Positions 1 through 8,786 are shown, counted from the first letter of the stretch. The stretch is DNA of 40,953 bases from JBCCAG01 sp050330955 (GCA_050330955.1 JBHJHJ010000055.1:1-40953), one strand, 5' to 3'. Program-made: numbers and translations. Notes: generated by a model not told the origin, from the letters alone.

Positions 1-492
1 AACACCCATAGCCTCAGCGATTTCCGTGGCAAAGTCGTCGTCCTGGAGTGGACCAACCACCAGTGTCCCTTTGTTGGCAAGCATTACGGCAGCGGTAACA
101 TGCAGGCCCTTCAAGCTGACGCTACCGCTGAGGGCGTGACCTGGCTCTCCATCATCTCCTCCGCCCCCGGCAAGCAAGGCTACGTCGAGCCTGATAAGGC
201 CAATGAACTCACTGAAAGCCGCAATGCCTCGCCCACAGCTGTCCTCCTCGACCCCAAAGGCGAGATTGGTCAGCTCTACGACGCCCGGACTACGCCCCAC
301 ATGTTCGTCATCAACGAAGACGGCGTGGTGGAATACATGGGCGCGATCGACAGCATTCCCTCTGCAGATACGGCAGATTTAGAGAAGGCGGAAAACTACG
401 TAGAGGCTGCGCTGACCAGCGTACTGGCAGACCAGGCGGTGGAGACAGCGGTGAGCCAGCCCTACGGATGCTCTGTTAAGTATGACAGCTAG
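1..492 (+). CDS. Thioredoxin-fold (redoxin) protein, 5' end cut by window
   Basis: The reading frame is open from the first base, so the N-terminus, probably including any export signal, lies outside the window. The visible 163 residues begin within the early thioredoxin-fold strand (VVVLEWTNHQCPFVGKHY). The single Cys of CPFVGKHY sits where thioredoxin-like proteins have the catalytic CxxC, but the second Cys is absent. A conserved-looking tail, PYGCSVKY, supplies a second Cys near the C-terminus. This arrangement is familiar from bacterial AhpC/TSA-redoxin proteins of about 180-210 residues. The likely role is thiol-based redox chemistry; the substrate is unknown. A separate leader and ribosome site precede the next gene, so co-transcription is not obvious. 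Family call is firm, function is inferred. Confidence 0.85.
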   Translation, partial: NTHSLSDFRGKVVVLEWTNHQCPFVGKHYGSGNMQALQADATAEGVTWLSIISSAPGKQGYVEPDKANELTESRNASPTAVLLDPKGEIGQLYDARTTPHMFVINEDGVVEYMGAIDSIPSADTADLEKAENYVEAALTSVLADQAVETAVSQPYGCSVKYDS

Positions 493-596
493 ATAAGCGC
501 GATAGAATCACATGCCCCTGATCTTACGCCGCAGCTATGAACACGGCTATGAAGGCTTTTGCAGGCTACCATAACCCCTTGAACGGAGCATAGGCG

Positions 597-1676
597 ATGG
601 TGAAGCGGCGACATCTATTGCTGAGCGGCGGCGCTGTGGCCGTGACTTACCTGGCTGGGCAATCTTGTCAGTCAAGGCTGCAGCCTGCTAAACCTGTTGC
701 AGAAACGTTGCCCAGTGTCTCCTCTACTCCTGTAGCAGAGATAAGCGAAATGGCGGAGCGCGTCACGGCGTTTCTCCAAACGCTTGACCCCCAGCAGCAG
801 CAAGCCGTGTTTCCCTTCGATAGCGCCGAGCGACTGAACTGGCACTACACCCCCCGATCGCGCAAAGGCCTCTCCTATAAGGATATGACCCATGAGCAGC
901 GCCAGGCCGCCGAGCACTTGCTGCAGTTTACTCTGAGTGAGGCAGGATATCAAAAGGTGCAGGATATCCTGACGCTAGAGACCGTACTGCGGCAGCAGGG
1001 CGGCTCTCCATCTATCCGCGATCCGGAGCTTTACTTTTGGACTGTCTTTGGGGAGCCGGGAACCGTTCCCTGGGGCTGGCGTATGGAGGGCCACCATCTT
1101 TCCCTCAATGTGGCCGCCGTTTCCGACAATACCTTTGTGGTGACTCCCGCCTTTTGGGGGGCAAACCCGGCAATGGTGCAAACGCCGCCTCATCGAAACC
1201 TGCGTGCCTTAGCTCAGGAGCAAGATCTGGCCTTTGACCTGATGCGAAGCCTGACCTCTGCCCAGCAGGAGCAGGCGCTCTTGGCGAACCAGTCCTTTGG
1301 CGATATTCTGGCGGGGCCTACGCCGTCTGGCATCGAAGAGGCAGAGGGCTTACGGTTGGGGGATATGGACACCGCCAGCCGCGATCGCGCTATTCGACTG
1401 CTTGAGGTTTATGTGGGAAATCTGCAGAGCGATCTAGCAGCGCGGCAGCTCCAGCGCATTCGCAGCGCGGGGGTTGACCCAATTCGCTTTGCTTGGGCAG
1501 GAGCCGTTGAGCCTAGGCAGGGGCATTACTATCGCCTGCAGGGTCCGGTGGCGCTGATTGAGTACGACAATACGCGCAATGACGCGAACCACATTCATTC
1601 AGTCTGGCATGATTTGGAGCACGGGTTTGGTGTGGATGCGCTGCGTGCACACTACGAGTGGGTGCACCACGGTTAG
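597..1676 (+). CDS. DUF3500 family exported protein
   Basis: A 359-residue protein that matches what I know of the DUF3500 family: the blocks LNWHYTPRSRKGLS, YFWTVFGEPG and WGWRMEGHHLSLN are typical. The N-terminus carries a twin-arginine-like signal (KRRHLLL followed by a hydrophobic run to about residue 20), so export to the periplasm through Tat is likely. A Cys at about residue 24 does not sit in a proper lipobox. A GGAG ribosome site at 585-588 lies 8 nt before the ATG and supports this start. The biochemical role of DUF3500 is not established; the His-rich blocks (GHHLSLN, HIHSVWHDLEHGFG) suggest metal binding, which is inference. The gene appears monocistronic. Confidence 0.85.
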   Translation: MVKRRHLLLSGGAVAVTYLAGQSCQSRLQPAKPVAETLPSVSSTPVAEISEMAERVTAFLQTLDPQQQQAVFPFDSAERLNWHYTPRSRKGLSYKDMTHEQRQAAEHLLQFTLSEAGYQKVQDILTLETVLRQQGGSPSIRDPELYFWTVFGEPGTVPWGWRMEGHHLSLNVAAVSDNTFVVTPAFWGANPAMVQTPPHRNLRALAQEQDLAFDLMRSLTSAQQEQALLANQSFGDILAGPTPSGIEEAEGLRLGDMDTASRDRAIRLLEVYVGNLQSDLAARQLQRIRSAGVDPIRFAWAGAVEPRQGHYYRLQGPVALIEYDNTRNDANHIHSVWHDLEHGFGVDALRAHYEWVHHG

Positions 1677-1706
1677 CGCGTTAATTCAGGGATGGTCTTT
1701 AGAACC

Positions 1707-1738
1707 CTTTTGGATAGCACTCTTAAACGCGCCAAAAG
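1707..1738 (+). terminator. Possible hairpin terminator after the DUF3500 gene
   Basis: CTTTTGG at 1707-1713 is complementary to CCAAAAG at 1732-1738 across an 18-nt loop. It lies 30 nt after the stop codon and before the leader of the next gene. There is no U-tract after it, so termination is only a suggestion. Confidence 0.3.
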
Positions 1739-1804
1739 AGCTATGCTGAGTCCCTTCGCAGCCATAGCCACAGTAGCTCGATATTCCTATTATGGAGCAG
1801 TAGG

Positions 1805-3238
1805 GTGAAACCCAAAGGAAGTCCCATGCTGTGTTCAAACGCACTCCTGCAGTTAAAGCCGTTTCAAACGCTGCCCCATACTCGACTGGAATGGATTTGC
1901 GATCGCGCTGAGCCTATCCACCTTGACGCGGGGGAGGTGCTGGTGCGCGAAGGCGAACCGGCCAAGGGCTTTTTCATTCAGGTCAGCGGCCAGATTACCG
2001 TCTATCGCCGCAGCAACGGGGCTGACATGCCTGTAGGTCGTCACGAGGGCGCCGCCTTCTTCGGCGAAATTCAAGTGCTCACAGAAGACGTGGTGCCGGT
2101 GACCCTCACCGCTGACTGCCCCACCGATCTCTACCGCCTCAGCTGTCCCGATTTCCTAGACGTGCTCCACAGCTGCCGCGAATTCGAGCGGGATATCTTT
2201 CGCACCGTGAGCACGCGGCTGCGGGGGCTAGAATCCTTCATTCGCGGTCGGGAGAAGATGGCGGCTCTGGGTACCCTATCCGCCGGCCTGGCCCACGAGC
2301 TCAACAACCCCGCCGCGGCCCTGGTGCGAGTCCTCAAGGACATGAAGCCCGCCATACTAGAACTGCAGCGGATGAACCTGGTATATGGCCAGCGCCAGGT
2401 CGATGAGGTGCATACTCAGCAGTGGCTGGAGCTGCGGGACCGGGGCTACGAGGCGATCGCCCATCCCCAAAACGACCCCCTGGCCCAGGGCGATCGCGAA
2501 GACACCCTCGCCGACTGGCTAGAAGACTACGGCGTGGAGAATGCATGGCAGCTCGCCGAACCCCTCGCCGCTGGAGAAGTCAACCCAGCGGAGCTCGACG
2601 CTCTGATGGACCGCTGGCGCGAAGACCCCACCGAGCTGCGGGATATGGGCTTGCGCTGGCTGGCCCTCTCGTTTGACGTCATGGGGCTGATTAAGAACGG
2701 GCTAGACGGGGCGGAGCGCATCTCTACTCTGGTGCAGTCTATGAAGTCTTACTCCTACATGGACCGCGCCGCTCAGCAAGAGATCGATATCCACACTGGC
2801 ATCGAAGATACCCTGCGGCTATTTGCGTTCAAGCTGAAGCACGGCATCACGGTAAAGCGCCATTACGACAAAACCCTGCCCCAGATTATGGCCTTTGGCA
2901 GCGAACTGAATCAGGTCTGGACCAACCTGATCGACAACGCTATCGACGCGCTGAATGAAGACGTCCCCAATGGCGAATCGCCCACCCTGACTATTCGCAC
3001 CTGCCAGAAAAATGGGCACATTCGGGTCGAAGTTGAAGACAATGGTCCGGGCATTCCCGCCGATATTAAACATCGAATTTTGGAGCCTTTCTTCACCACA
3101 AAGCCCATGGGGAAAGGATCTGGCCTGGGGCTAGACGTGGTGCGCCGTACAATAGAGTACCGACACCACGGCAGTCTTATGGTGGAGTCTGAGACAGGGC
3201 ATACCTGCTTCACGGTGCTGCTGCCGACTAATGCATGA
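1805..3238 (+). CDS. Soluble histidine kinase with N-terminal cyclic-nucleotide-binding domain
   Basis: 477 residues from a GTG start with GGAG at 1794-1797, 7 nt upstream. Residues about 15-130 form a cNMP-binding domain (GEVLVREGEPAKGFFIQVSG, then FFGEIQVLTED). The kinase follows: H-box LAHELNNPAAA with the phosphoacceptor His at residue 164, an unusually long helical linker (about 180-320), N-box NLIDNAIDAL at about 374, DNGPGIP at about 412 and GKGSGLGLDVV. No membrane segment is visible, so this is a cytoplasmic sensor that may read cAMP or cGMP, or use the fold for another ligand. No response regulator lies beside it, so the partner is unknown. Domain calls are firm; the ligand is inference. 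Confidence 0.88.
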   Translation: MKPKGSPMLCSNALLQLKPFQTLPHTRLEWICDRAEPIHLDAGEVLVREGEPAKGFFIQVSGQITVYRRSNGADMPVGRHEGAAFFGEIQVLTEDVVPVTLTADCPTDLYRLSCPDFLDVLHSCREFERDIFRTVSTRLRGLESFIRGREKMAALGTLSAGLAHELNNPAAALVRVLKDMKPAILELQRMNLVYGQRQVDEVHTQQWLELRDRGYEAIAHPQNDPLAQGDREDTLADWLEDYGVENAWQLAEPLAAGEVNPAELDALMDRWREDPTELRDMGLRWLALSFDVMGLIKNGLDGAERISTLVQSMKSYSYMDRAAQQEIDIHTGIEDTLRLFAFKLKHGITVKRHYDKTLPQIMAFGSELNQVWTNLIDNAIDALNEDVPNGESPTLTIRTCQKNGHIRVEVEDNGPGIPADIKHRILEPFFTTKPMGKGSGLGLDVVRRTIEYRHHGSLMVESETGHTCFTVLLPTNA

Positions 3239-3281
3239 CCACTGAAGACGCTAGGCCATCACGCAGCAGGTCATAATCTGT

Positions 3282-4325
3282 TTGGTACTTAGACTTATAA
3301 AATCTACCGTGGACAAAAATCAGGACTACGACTACTACTTGGCCTGTCGCAATCGCGATGCGAAAGCTACCCCGCCAAAGCCCGGAGTTCTCCTAGTTGG
3401 CGGTGCGGAGGGCAGTCAATCTGGAGAAGACGCGGCAACCCGGTGGTTCTTAGAAAGGGCGCGGGGGGGCAGGTATCTGCTGCTCCGCACTGGGCGCATC
3501 GGGGGGCAGGCAGACTGGATGGCGAAAACCTATAGGGAATGGATGTACTCTGCTGCCGAGTTGTCCATCGGCAGCAGAGACGCTGCCAATGATCCCAGCG
3601 TGGTGGACTACATTCGGGAGGCCGACGCGCTCTTTATCGCTGGCGGCGACCAAAACCTATATCAGGAGTTTTGGGAGGGAACCGCGACTGAAGATGCGAT
3701 TAACGCGTTGATTAGCGAGAAGCGTATTCCTATTGCCGGAACGAGCGCAGGCATGGCTATCTTGGGCGACTTCTATTACGCTCCAGACCATCAAGGGGTG
3801 CTCAGCTCCGAAATTTTGAATGACCCATTTCACTACAACACCCAAACCCTCCATCGCAGCGATTTTCTCCGCATCCCGCATCTGCAGAACGTTCTGACCG
3901 ATACCCATCTCGATCGCATCAATCGCCAAAACCCAGAAACCCGCTATGGCCGAATTCTGGGGTTGCTAGCGCGGATGATCTACGACAGCGGCAACGACCT
4001 AAATCGCTATGCCATTGGGCTAGAGGAAGGTGCGTTTGTCGCCATTGACGAACAGGGCGTTGCGCAGGTGTTTGGCAACGGCACCCAGACTGGACAAGAC
4101 GCTTACTTCCTTAAACCCAGCGGTGCCCTTCCCGAGCAGTTCGAGCCGGGCTGGCCTGTGATCTGGAATAACGATGGCCAAGCCGTGAGCGTCTATCGGA
4201 TTTCTGGCACTCCGGAGGGAAGCGGCTCGTTCGACCTGAAGGATTGGTCTACGGCGTCGGGCGGCACTTGGGAGTACTGGTACACCGTCGGCGGTCAAGC
4301 TGGATTAAGAAAGGCAGCGCGCTAA
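3282..4325 (+). CDS. Peptidase S51 family protein, cyanophycinase-like
   Basis: 347 residues from TTG; a GTG at 3309 is an alternative start, and neither has a clear ribosome site. The nucleophile elbow GTSAGM (Ser155 from the TTG) is the S51 serine-protease signature. A downstream His in DTHLDRINRQ and a Glu in GLEEGAF align by eye with the other active-site residues of cyanophycinase and dipeptidase E. AGGDQNLY is the conserved pre-nucleophile strand. Cyanophycinase cleaves the Arg-Asp storage polymer cyanophycin into beta-Asp-Arg dipeptides. Typical CphB is about 270 residues; the C-terminal part after about residue 265 is extra. No cyanophycin synthetase is adjacent, so the substrate is inferred. 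No signal peptide is seen. It converges on the CDF gene with a 31-nt gap. Confidence 0.8.
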   Translation: MVLRLIKSTVDKNQDYDYYLACRNRDAKATPPKPGVLLVGGAEGSQSGEDAATRWFLERARGGRYLLLRTGRIGGQADWMAKTYREWMYSAAELSIGSRDAANDPSVVDYIREADALFIAGGDQNLYQEFWEGTATEDAINALISEKRIPIAGTSAGMAILGDFYYAPDHQGVLSSEILNDPFHYNTQTLHRSDFLRIPHLQNVLTDTHLDRINRQNPETRYGRILGLLARMIYDSGNDLNRYAIGLEEGAFVAIDEQGVAQVFGNGTQTGQDAYFLKPSGALPEQFEPGWPVIWNNDGQAVSVYRISGTPEGSGSFDLKDWSTASGGTWEYWYTVGGQAGLRKAAR

Positions 4326-4356
4326 AACTGCTCTAGTACAAGATTCTGTAGCCGAA

Positions 4357-5106
4357 TCACTGGCCATGACGCAGCGATCGCAGGCTGGCCACAATCAGCG
4401 GCAGCGCTCCCACCCCCATCGCTGCCGCGATTACCAGGCTAATCACCGGGTCGGCCCAGTCCCAGTGGAGGGCCCAAATCAGCACCGCCGAGACAATTAC
4501 CCCCACGGAACTCGCCGTATCCGCCAGCACGTGCAAAAAAGCGCCGCGCACGTTGAGATCGTGGTGGCTGTGGTCGTGCAGCGCGGAGGCCGCCATAATG
4601 TTGACCCCCAGCCCCACAATGGCCGTCACCAGCATCACCTCACTGATGACAGCAGGGTGGCTGCTCTGGAAGCGGTTCATTGCCTCCCACACCACCCATG
4701 CCGCCAGCACCAGCAAGCCCACGCCGTTGGCTAAGGCCGCCAGGGTCTCCGCTTTTTCCACCCCGAGCGATCGCTTCTGAGTAGCCGCAAGCTGCGCTAG
4801 CCAGGTGGCTCCGATGGCCAAACCTAGGGCAACGCAATCGGACAGCATGTGCCCCGCATCGGTCACCAGGGTCAGGCTATGGCTCCACCAGCCCGCCGTC
4901 AGCTCAAACAAGGAAAACCCGCCTGAGAGCAACAGGCCAATGCTGAGCACCTGGAGCTTCGTTTTGGCAGCCATCGCTGCGGGGCTAGGCAGCTGACCCT
5001 GCAGCGGGTCATCACAGTTCAAACAGTCGCAGCGGCGCATGTGGCTTAACTCAAACACTACTTTCTTTACGTTGCTGACTTGGAGTATGGATTTTGCACA
5101 GGACAT
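4357..5106 (-). CDS. CDF family zinc-type cation exporter lacking the C-terminal domain
   Basis: 249 residues with six hydrophobic segments between about 52 and 240. Paired metal motifs are intact: DAGHMLSD (D83, H86, D90) in segment 2 and HVLAD (H192, D196) in segment 5. The HxxxD pair is typical of zinc-selective CDF proteins. A His cluster (H177, H179, H181, H182) lies in the loop before segment 5. The protein stops right after segment 6, so the usual cytoplasmic dimerisation domain of about 80 residues is absent. The N-terminus instead holds a Cys cluster, CDCLNC (C26, C28, C31), that could bind metal. Met23 and Met45 are alternative starts. The role is proton-coupled efflux of Zn or a similar metal across the inner membrane. 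Confidence 0.85.
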   Translation of the reverse strand: MSCAKSILQVSNVKKVVFELSHMRRCDCLNCDDPLQGQLPSPAAMAAKTKLQVLSIGLLLSGGFSLFELTAGWWSHSLTLVTDAGHMLSDCVALGLAIGATWLAQLAATQKRSLGVEKAETLAALANGVGLLVLAAWVVWEAMNRFQSSHPAVISEVMLVTAIVGLGVNIMAASALHDHSHHDLNVRGAFLHVLADTASSVGVIVSAVLIWALHWDWADPVISLVIAAAMGVGALPLIVASLRSLRHGQ

Positions 5107-5203
5107 AGCACTGCCGGTCCCTACGGCTATTCTACGGTCCAGCAGGCCGGGGCGCAGCTGGGCGCTAGCCCCAAAAGCCTCTAATAATAACTAGAGCATC
5201 CAA

Positions 5204-7102
5204 ATGACTGCGGCCCAAGTGGGCGTGTTCCAGTTTTTTCGATGGACATTTTCAAGCTTTAACCGAAGAATTCTGGAGCCAGGTGGCTATAATTGTCCTC
5301 TGTTAAAGGCATTGCTGACCAGGGGGCCGGCTGAGCGGATGTTTTCTGATATTTCACGCCACTGGGCCAAAGACTGTATCTTGGCCCTAGCCCAGCGAAA
5401 CCTCGTCAACGGATACCTCGACGGCACCTTTCGCCCCCAGTGGGTCCTCACCCGCGCTGAGTTTGCGGCCTTGATGACCCGGATATTTCCTCAACTGCCT
5501 GCGCAGCAGAGCAGCGTTTCTTTTCGTGATGTGTCTGAGCAGTTCTGGGCCAGTGACGCCATCGCGTGGGTCAGCCAGCACGGCTTGTTTAGCGGTTTTG
5601 AAGACGGCACATTCCGCCCGCAGATCGCCATTTCCAGGCTGCAGGCCGTCATCGTGCTGGAAGCTGGGCTTGGGGCGAGCCAGCCCATCGAGGTAGCAGC
5701 GCCCTCAGCTTTGCTGAAGCCGCAGTTTAGCGATGCGGCGGACATCCCTGCCTGGGCTGAAAGGGCGATCGCCGCTGCCCTAGCCCGTCAGCTTTTAGAA
5801 CAGCTCCCCGAGCCCAGACCGCTGCGCGCCAACCAAATCATCACCCGAGGTGAGGTGGCTGCCCTGCTGTGCCGCGCCCTGAAGATTCCCGCTGACGAAC
5901 TGCGCAGCAGCTTAAGCTTGACCACCCCAAATCGTCAGGCCTTGTTTCAGCGATTTTTAGATCAGGAAGCCGGCTTTGACTCTGAGAAGCTCGCTTTCCT
6001 AGACCGCGGCGTTGAGCGATCGCCCTATCAGCGGGAGGTGGCTGAATACGCCTCCCGACTTAAGGCCTTTGCAGAGCCGGCTGCGGTGCCCGTGCCCCTC
6101 ACCAACACTGCAACATATCCTGCTAGAGGTTTGGTCCCGGCAGTAGACGCCAAAGGACTAGACTTTCTATCGCCAGATGTGGTGTCGGGCTGCCTCTGCC
6201 TAGCAACCATAAGGCAAGGCATCCTCCACACCCGCTGGCTGGGCCGCGCTGCCATCGAAAACCGCGAGATGTGGAGCGCCACCAAGTTTGTGCCTTTGCT
6301 CAATGTGGTGGACCGCGCCAACGCCGTCGCCCCAGATATCCCCATCGATCGCTGCCACGTTCGTACTGAGGGCCGTCCGTCGGGCTACCCCTTCTACAAT
6401 TTTGCTGAAGGCATCGTCAGCTACAGCAACCGCATTGCCACCTCCAATGCCCTAGCGGTGACGGTCAAAAACTTTGAGACGCCCACGGGGCTAGAAAGCT
6501 GGACGCGGCAGCTCACCGGCAACCCCCGGCTGACGTTTCGAGGCCGCTACGGCGAGGTGCCTTTTATTTCGCGCCCTGAGCTGTGGGATACTCAAACCCG
6601 AAAAGTGCTCCTCAGGCCGTCCGGTGCGCTGCACCAAGGTGATAACTCGGTCTCGACTTACGACCTCACCCGGCTGCTGACCATGGCAGCTTGGCACTAC
6701 CCCATCTCTAGCCAAGCCAATTTCGCGTCTGCTAAGGGCCACAGCCTTAAGCCCGTGATTCGCGCTATGGGCATGGATACGGCCCGCTATATGGATGTGG
6801 CCCTAGATGCCCTAGGGCTGTCAGAGACCATAACCGCGCCTGTGATTATCTCTAAAAGCGGGTTTGGCCGCAGCAGCCTGCGCGATCGCACTGAGCTGTC
6901 TTATTGTGCTCTAGTGCAGTTCAGCCTCCCCCGCCAAGGCGCTGCTGATTTTACTGCAACCCATCAGCACTATGCCTTTGGCTTTACCCTAATCGTGGCT
7001 AAAGATATGGGCAATTTCAGCGAAGAAGCCCGCTATGTAGATGCGCTTATGGCTGCTGAGGTGACTGAAATTCTGCGTAGGGTCGTCGTGAATAGGTTTT
7101 GA
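5204..7102 (+). CDS. SLH-domain protein with serine beta-lactamase/PBP-like domain
   Basis: 632 residues. Three S-layer homology modules begin at about residues 46, 108 and 173 (FSDISRHWAKD, FRDVSEQFWASD, FSDAADIPAWAE). The C-terminal half has three motifs in the order and rough spacing of acyl-serine enzymes: SATK (S358, K361), YSN (Y407, S408, N409) and KSG (K551 to G553). That suggests a D-Ala-D-Ala peptidase or beta-lactamase-fold enzyme tethered to the wall by its SLH domains. No signal peptide is visible at either this start or the ATG at 5339, which lies immediately before the first SLH module; a TATAAT at 5288-5293 favours the later start. SLH assignment is firm; the enzyme call rests on motifs only. 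Confidence 0.8.
   Translation: MTAAQVGVFQFFRWTFSSFNRRILEPGGYNCPLLKALLTRGPAERMFSDISRHWAKDCILALAQRNLVNGYLDGTFRPQWVLTRAEFAALMTRIFPQLPAQQSSVSFRDVSEQFWASDAIAWVSQHGLFSGFEDGTFRPQIAISRLQAVIVLEAGLGASQPIEVAAPSALLKPQFSDAADIPAWAERAIAAALARQLLEQLPEPRPLRANQIITRGEVAALLCRALKIPADELRSSLSLTTPNRQALFQRFLDQEAGFDSEKLAFLDRGVERSPYQREVAEYASRLKAFAEPAAVPVPLTNTATYPARGLVPAVDAKGLDFLSPDVVSGCLCLATIRQGILHTRWLGRAAIENREMWSATKFVPLLNVVDRANAVAPDIPIDRCHVRTEGRPSGYPFYNFAEGIVSYSNRIATSNALAVTVKNFETPTGLESWTRQLTGNPRLTFRGRYGEVPFISRPELWDTQTRKVLLRPSGALHQGDNSVSTYDLTRLLTMAAWHYPISSQANFASAKGHSLKPVIRAMGMDTARYMDVALDALGLSETITAPVIISKSGFGRSSLRDRTELSYCALVQFSLPRQGAADFTATHQHYAFGFTLIVAKDMGNFSEEARYVDALMAAEVTEILRRVVVNRF
5288..5293 (+). promoter_or_regulatory. 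Possible -10 box inside the 5' end of the SLH gene
   Basis: A perfect TATAAT lies 46 nt before the in-frame ATG at 5339. I see no good -35 hexamer at the right distance. If used, translation would have to begin at 5339, exactly where the first SLH domain starts. Confidence 0.35.
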
Positions 7103-7280
7103 TCTTGAGCGTCGTTCTCTAGACGATGAAGAAGACACCTCTAGAGCGCTGAATCCGGTCAAGGCTGACCACGGATCAGATATTCAATCTGGGCTAGCGC
7201 GCGTCTGGGAAAGCGACTGCCGCAACTGCTGAACCCACGGCTTGGAAATCATTTTCTTTTAGATAGATTGTTACCAAAGC

Positions 7281-8144
7281 CTAAGGATCCGGCAGCTCCA
7301 GCGGGATGTTGCCCAAAAGCCCCTTGCGAAAATCCTGCAAAAGCTGTCGCGCCGCCCGCTCAGAATCATTTTGATAGCGATACTCCCCCAGGGCCGCCAC
7401 GTACCCCTCCCCCGTAAACGCATCCGCCGCCAATCCATACCGCTCCCCCAGTAAACCGGGCGGCACAAACTGCGGGGCGATCGCCTGCAGCCCCTCCAGC
7501 AGGTCCACGAACGCCGCCGCCACCCGCTGGTTGTCGTAGGCGGCCTCACCAATGTCATCGCAAATAGCCAGCTTCACCGCCGCGCCTTGGTCCGTGAGCT
7601 GCGACGGCAGCACCCCCGGCGCATCCAGCAACTCCAGCTCGTCTGAGATCCGCACCCAGCGGAGCTGCCGGGTCACCCCCGCCCGGCGGGCGCTCTCCAC
7701 CACCCGCTTGCGCAGCAGCCGGTTAATCAGCGCCGACTTGCCCACGTTGGGAAAGCCAATCACCACTGCCCGCACCGGCCTGGGCCGCATGCCCCGCTGG
7801 CGACGGCGCTCGTTCATGGCCCGCCCGGCGTTTTGGGCCGCTTGAGCGATCGCTTTCACCCCCTTCCCCTGCTGGGCATTGGCCCCGTAAGGCCGCTCTT
7901 GCCGCTGCTTAAACCAGTCGCCCCACAGGGTCACCACCTCGTCGGGCACCATGTCCACACGGTTGAGCACCAGCACCTTGGCCTTGTCACCCACCCAGCG
8001 CTCTACGTCGGGGTGGTGGGTGGCGAGGGGAATGCGGGCGTCCCGCACCTCTAGCACCACGTCCACGCGCTGGAGCTGTTCTTGGAGCTGCTTTTCAGCC
8101 TTGGCAATGTGGCCGGGATACCACTGGATATCGGGGGCGGTCAT
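7281..8144 (-). CDS. ylqF: Ribosome biogenesis GTPase YlqF/RbgA
   Basis: 287 residues from the ATG at 8144, which directly precedes IQWYPGHIAKA, the usual N-terminus of the family; the frame stays open upstream but that part has no family features. The GTPase is circularly permuted: G4 NRVD comes before G1 GFPNVGKS, then G3 DAPG. A C-terminal helical domain follows. RbgA helps late assembly of the large ribosomal subunit. It lies downstream of the universal stress protein gene on the same strand, with 56 nt between them. Call is firm. Confidence 0.93.
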   Translation of the reverse strand: MTAPDIQWYPGHIAKAEKQLQEQLQRVDVVLEVRDARIPLATHHPDVERWVGDKAKVLVLNRVDMVPDEVVTLWGDWFKQRQERPYGANAQQGKGVKAIAQAAQNAGRAMNERRRQRGMRPRPVRAVVIGFPNVGKSALINRLLRKRVVESARRAGVTRQLRWVRISDELELLDAPGVLPSQLTDQGAAVKLAICDDIGEAAYDNQRVAAAFVDLLEGLQAIAPQFVPPGLLGERYGLAADAFTGEGYVAALGEYRYQNDSERAARQLLQDFRKGLLGNIPLELPDP

Positions 8145-8200
8145 GAGAACACAGGTTGACGATGGAACAGCGTCGCTTGAGGAAGATCTAGAGGCTTCGG

Positions 8201-8611
8201 CTACGGCACGACCAACACCGGGCAAGGAGAGAGGTTAATCACCCGGTTGCTGACGCTATCCGATAGCCCCTCTTCCGTCAGCCCAATGCCGCGACTGCCC
8301 ATGACGATTAGGTCGGCGTCTAGGTCATCGGCGACGTCACAAATAACAAAGGCGGGCATCCCCTGCCGTTCAATCACCTCTGCCTCAATGCCCTCATTTT
8401 TGAACAACGTTCTGGCGTTATTTAGCAGCTCGGCGATCGCCTCTGCGGAAGGCAGTTCTGGTTGATCATCCCCCTTTCGGTCTTCAGGAAACTCCACCAC
8501 AGAGAGGAGCGTAAGCGTGCTGCTGTAGGACTTTACGAGGCTGGTCACCAGCTCGGCAGCGTGACGCGACTCACGGGTTTGATCAATAGGAAATAGAACG
8601 CTCTTGAACAT
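8201..8611 (-). CDS. Universal stress protein (UspA family)
   Basis: 136 residues, a single Usp domain. The N-terminus FKSVLFPIDQT and the end GSRGIGLTEEGLSDSVSNRV followed by CPVLVVP carry the Gly-rich ATP-binding pattern of the ATP-binding Usp class (GSRG, then SVSNRV). The likely role is a cytoplasmic stress-response protein of unknown partner. GAGG in the leader about 7 nt before the ATG supports the start. It is divergent from pgk and in line with ylqF downstream. Confidence 0.9.
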   Translation of the reverse strand: MFKSVLFPIDQTRESRHAAELVTSLVKSYSSTLTLLSVVEFPEDRKGDDQPELPSAEAIAELLNNARTLFKNEGIEAEVIERQGMPAFVICDVADDLDADLIVMGSRGIGLTEEGLSDSVSNRVINLSPCPVLVVP

Positions 8612-8758
8612 ATCGACACCTCTTGGGCGGGGCCAAACTCCGGTAAGATGTGGATGATTAAGCCATCTGTTTATGCGACTTTGTTTTGAATCATAGCGCC
8701 TTGCGGCTTATGAGAACTCAGTGGTGGGTGTTGTCCCTTCGAAGATACTTTTGGGGGA

Positions 8759-8786
8759 TTGATAATGCCTCATCTTGTAGGATAAT
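8759..8786 (+). promoter_or_regulatory. Candidate sigma-70-type promoter of pgk
   Basis: TTGATA at 8759-8764 and GATAAT at 8781-8786 are separated by 16 nt, giving a leader of about 30 nt to the pgk start. A strong ribosome site GGAGGG at 8811-8816 ends 5 nt before the GTG start. Confidence 0.5.

Noticed and set aside
8145..8225. N-terminal extension of YlqF
   Set aside because: The open frame upstream of 8144 overlaps the universal stress protein gene and lacks the conserved YlqF start; ATG 8144 precedes the family block IQWYPGH.
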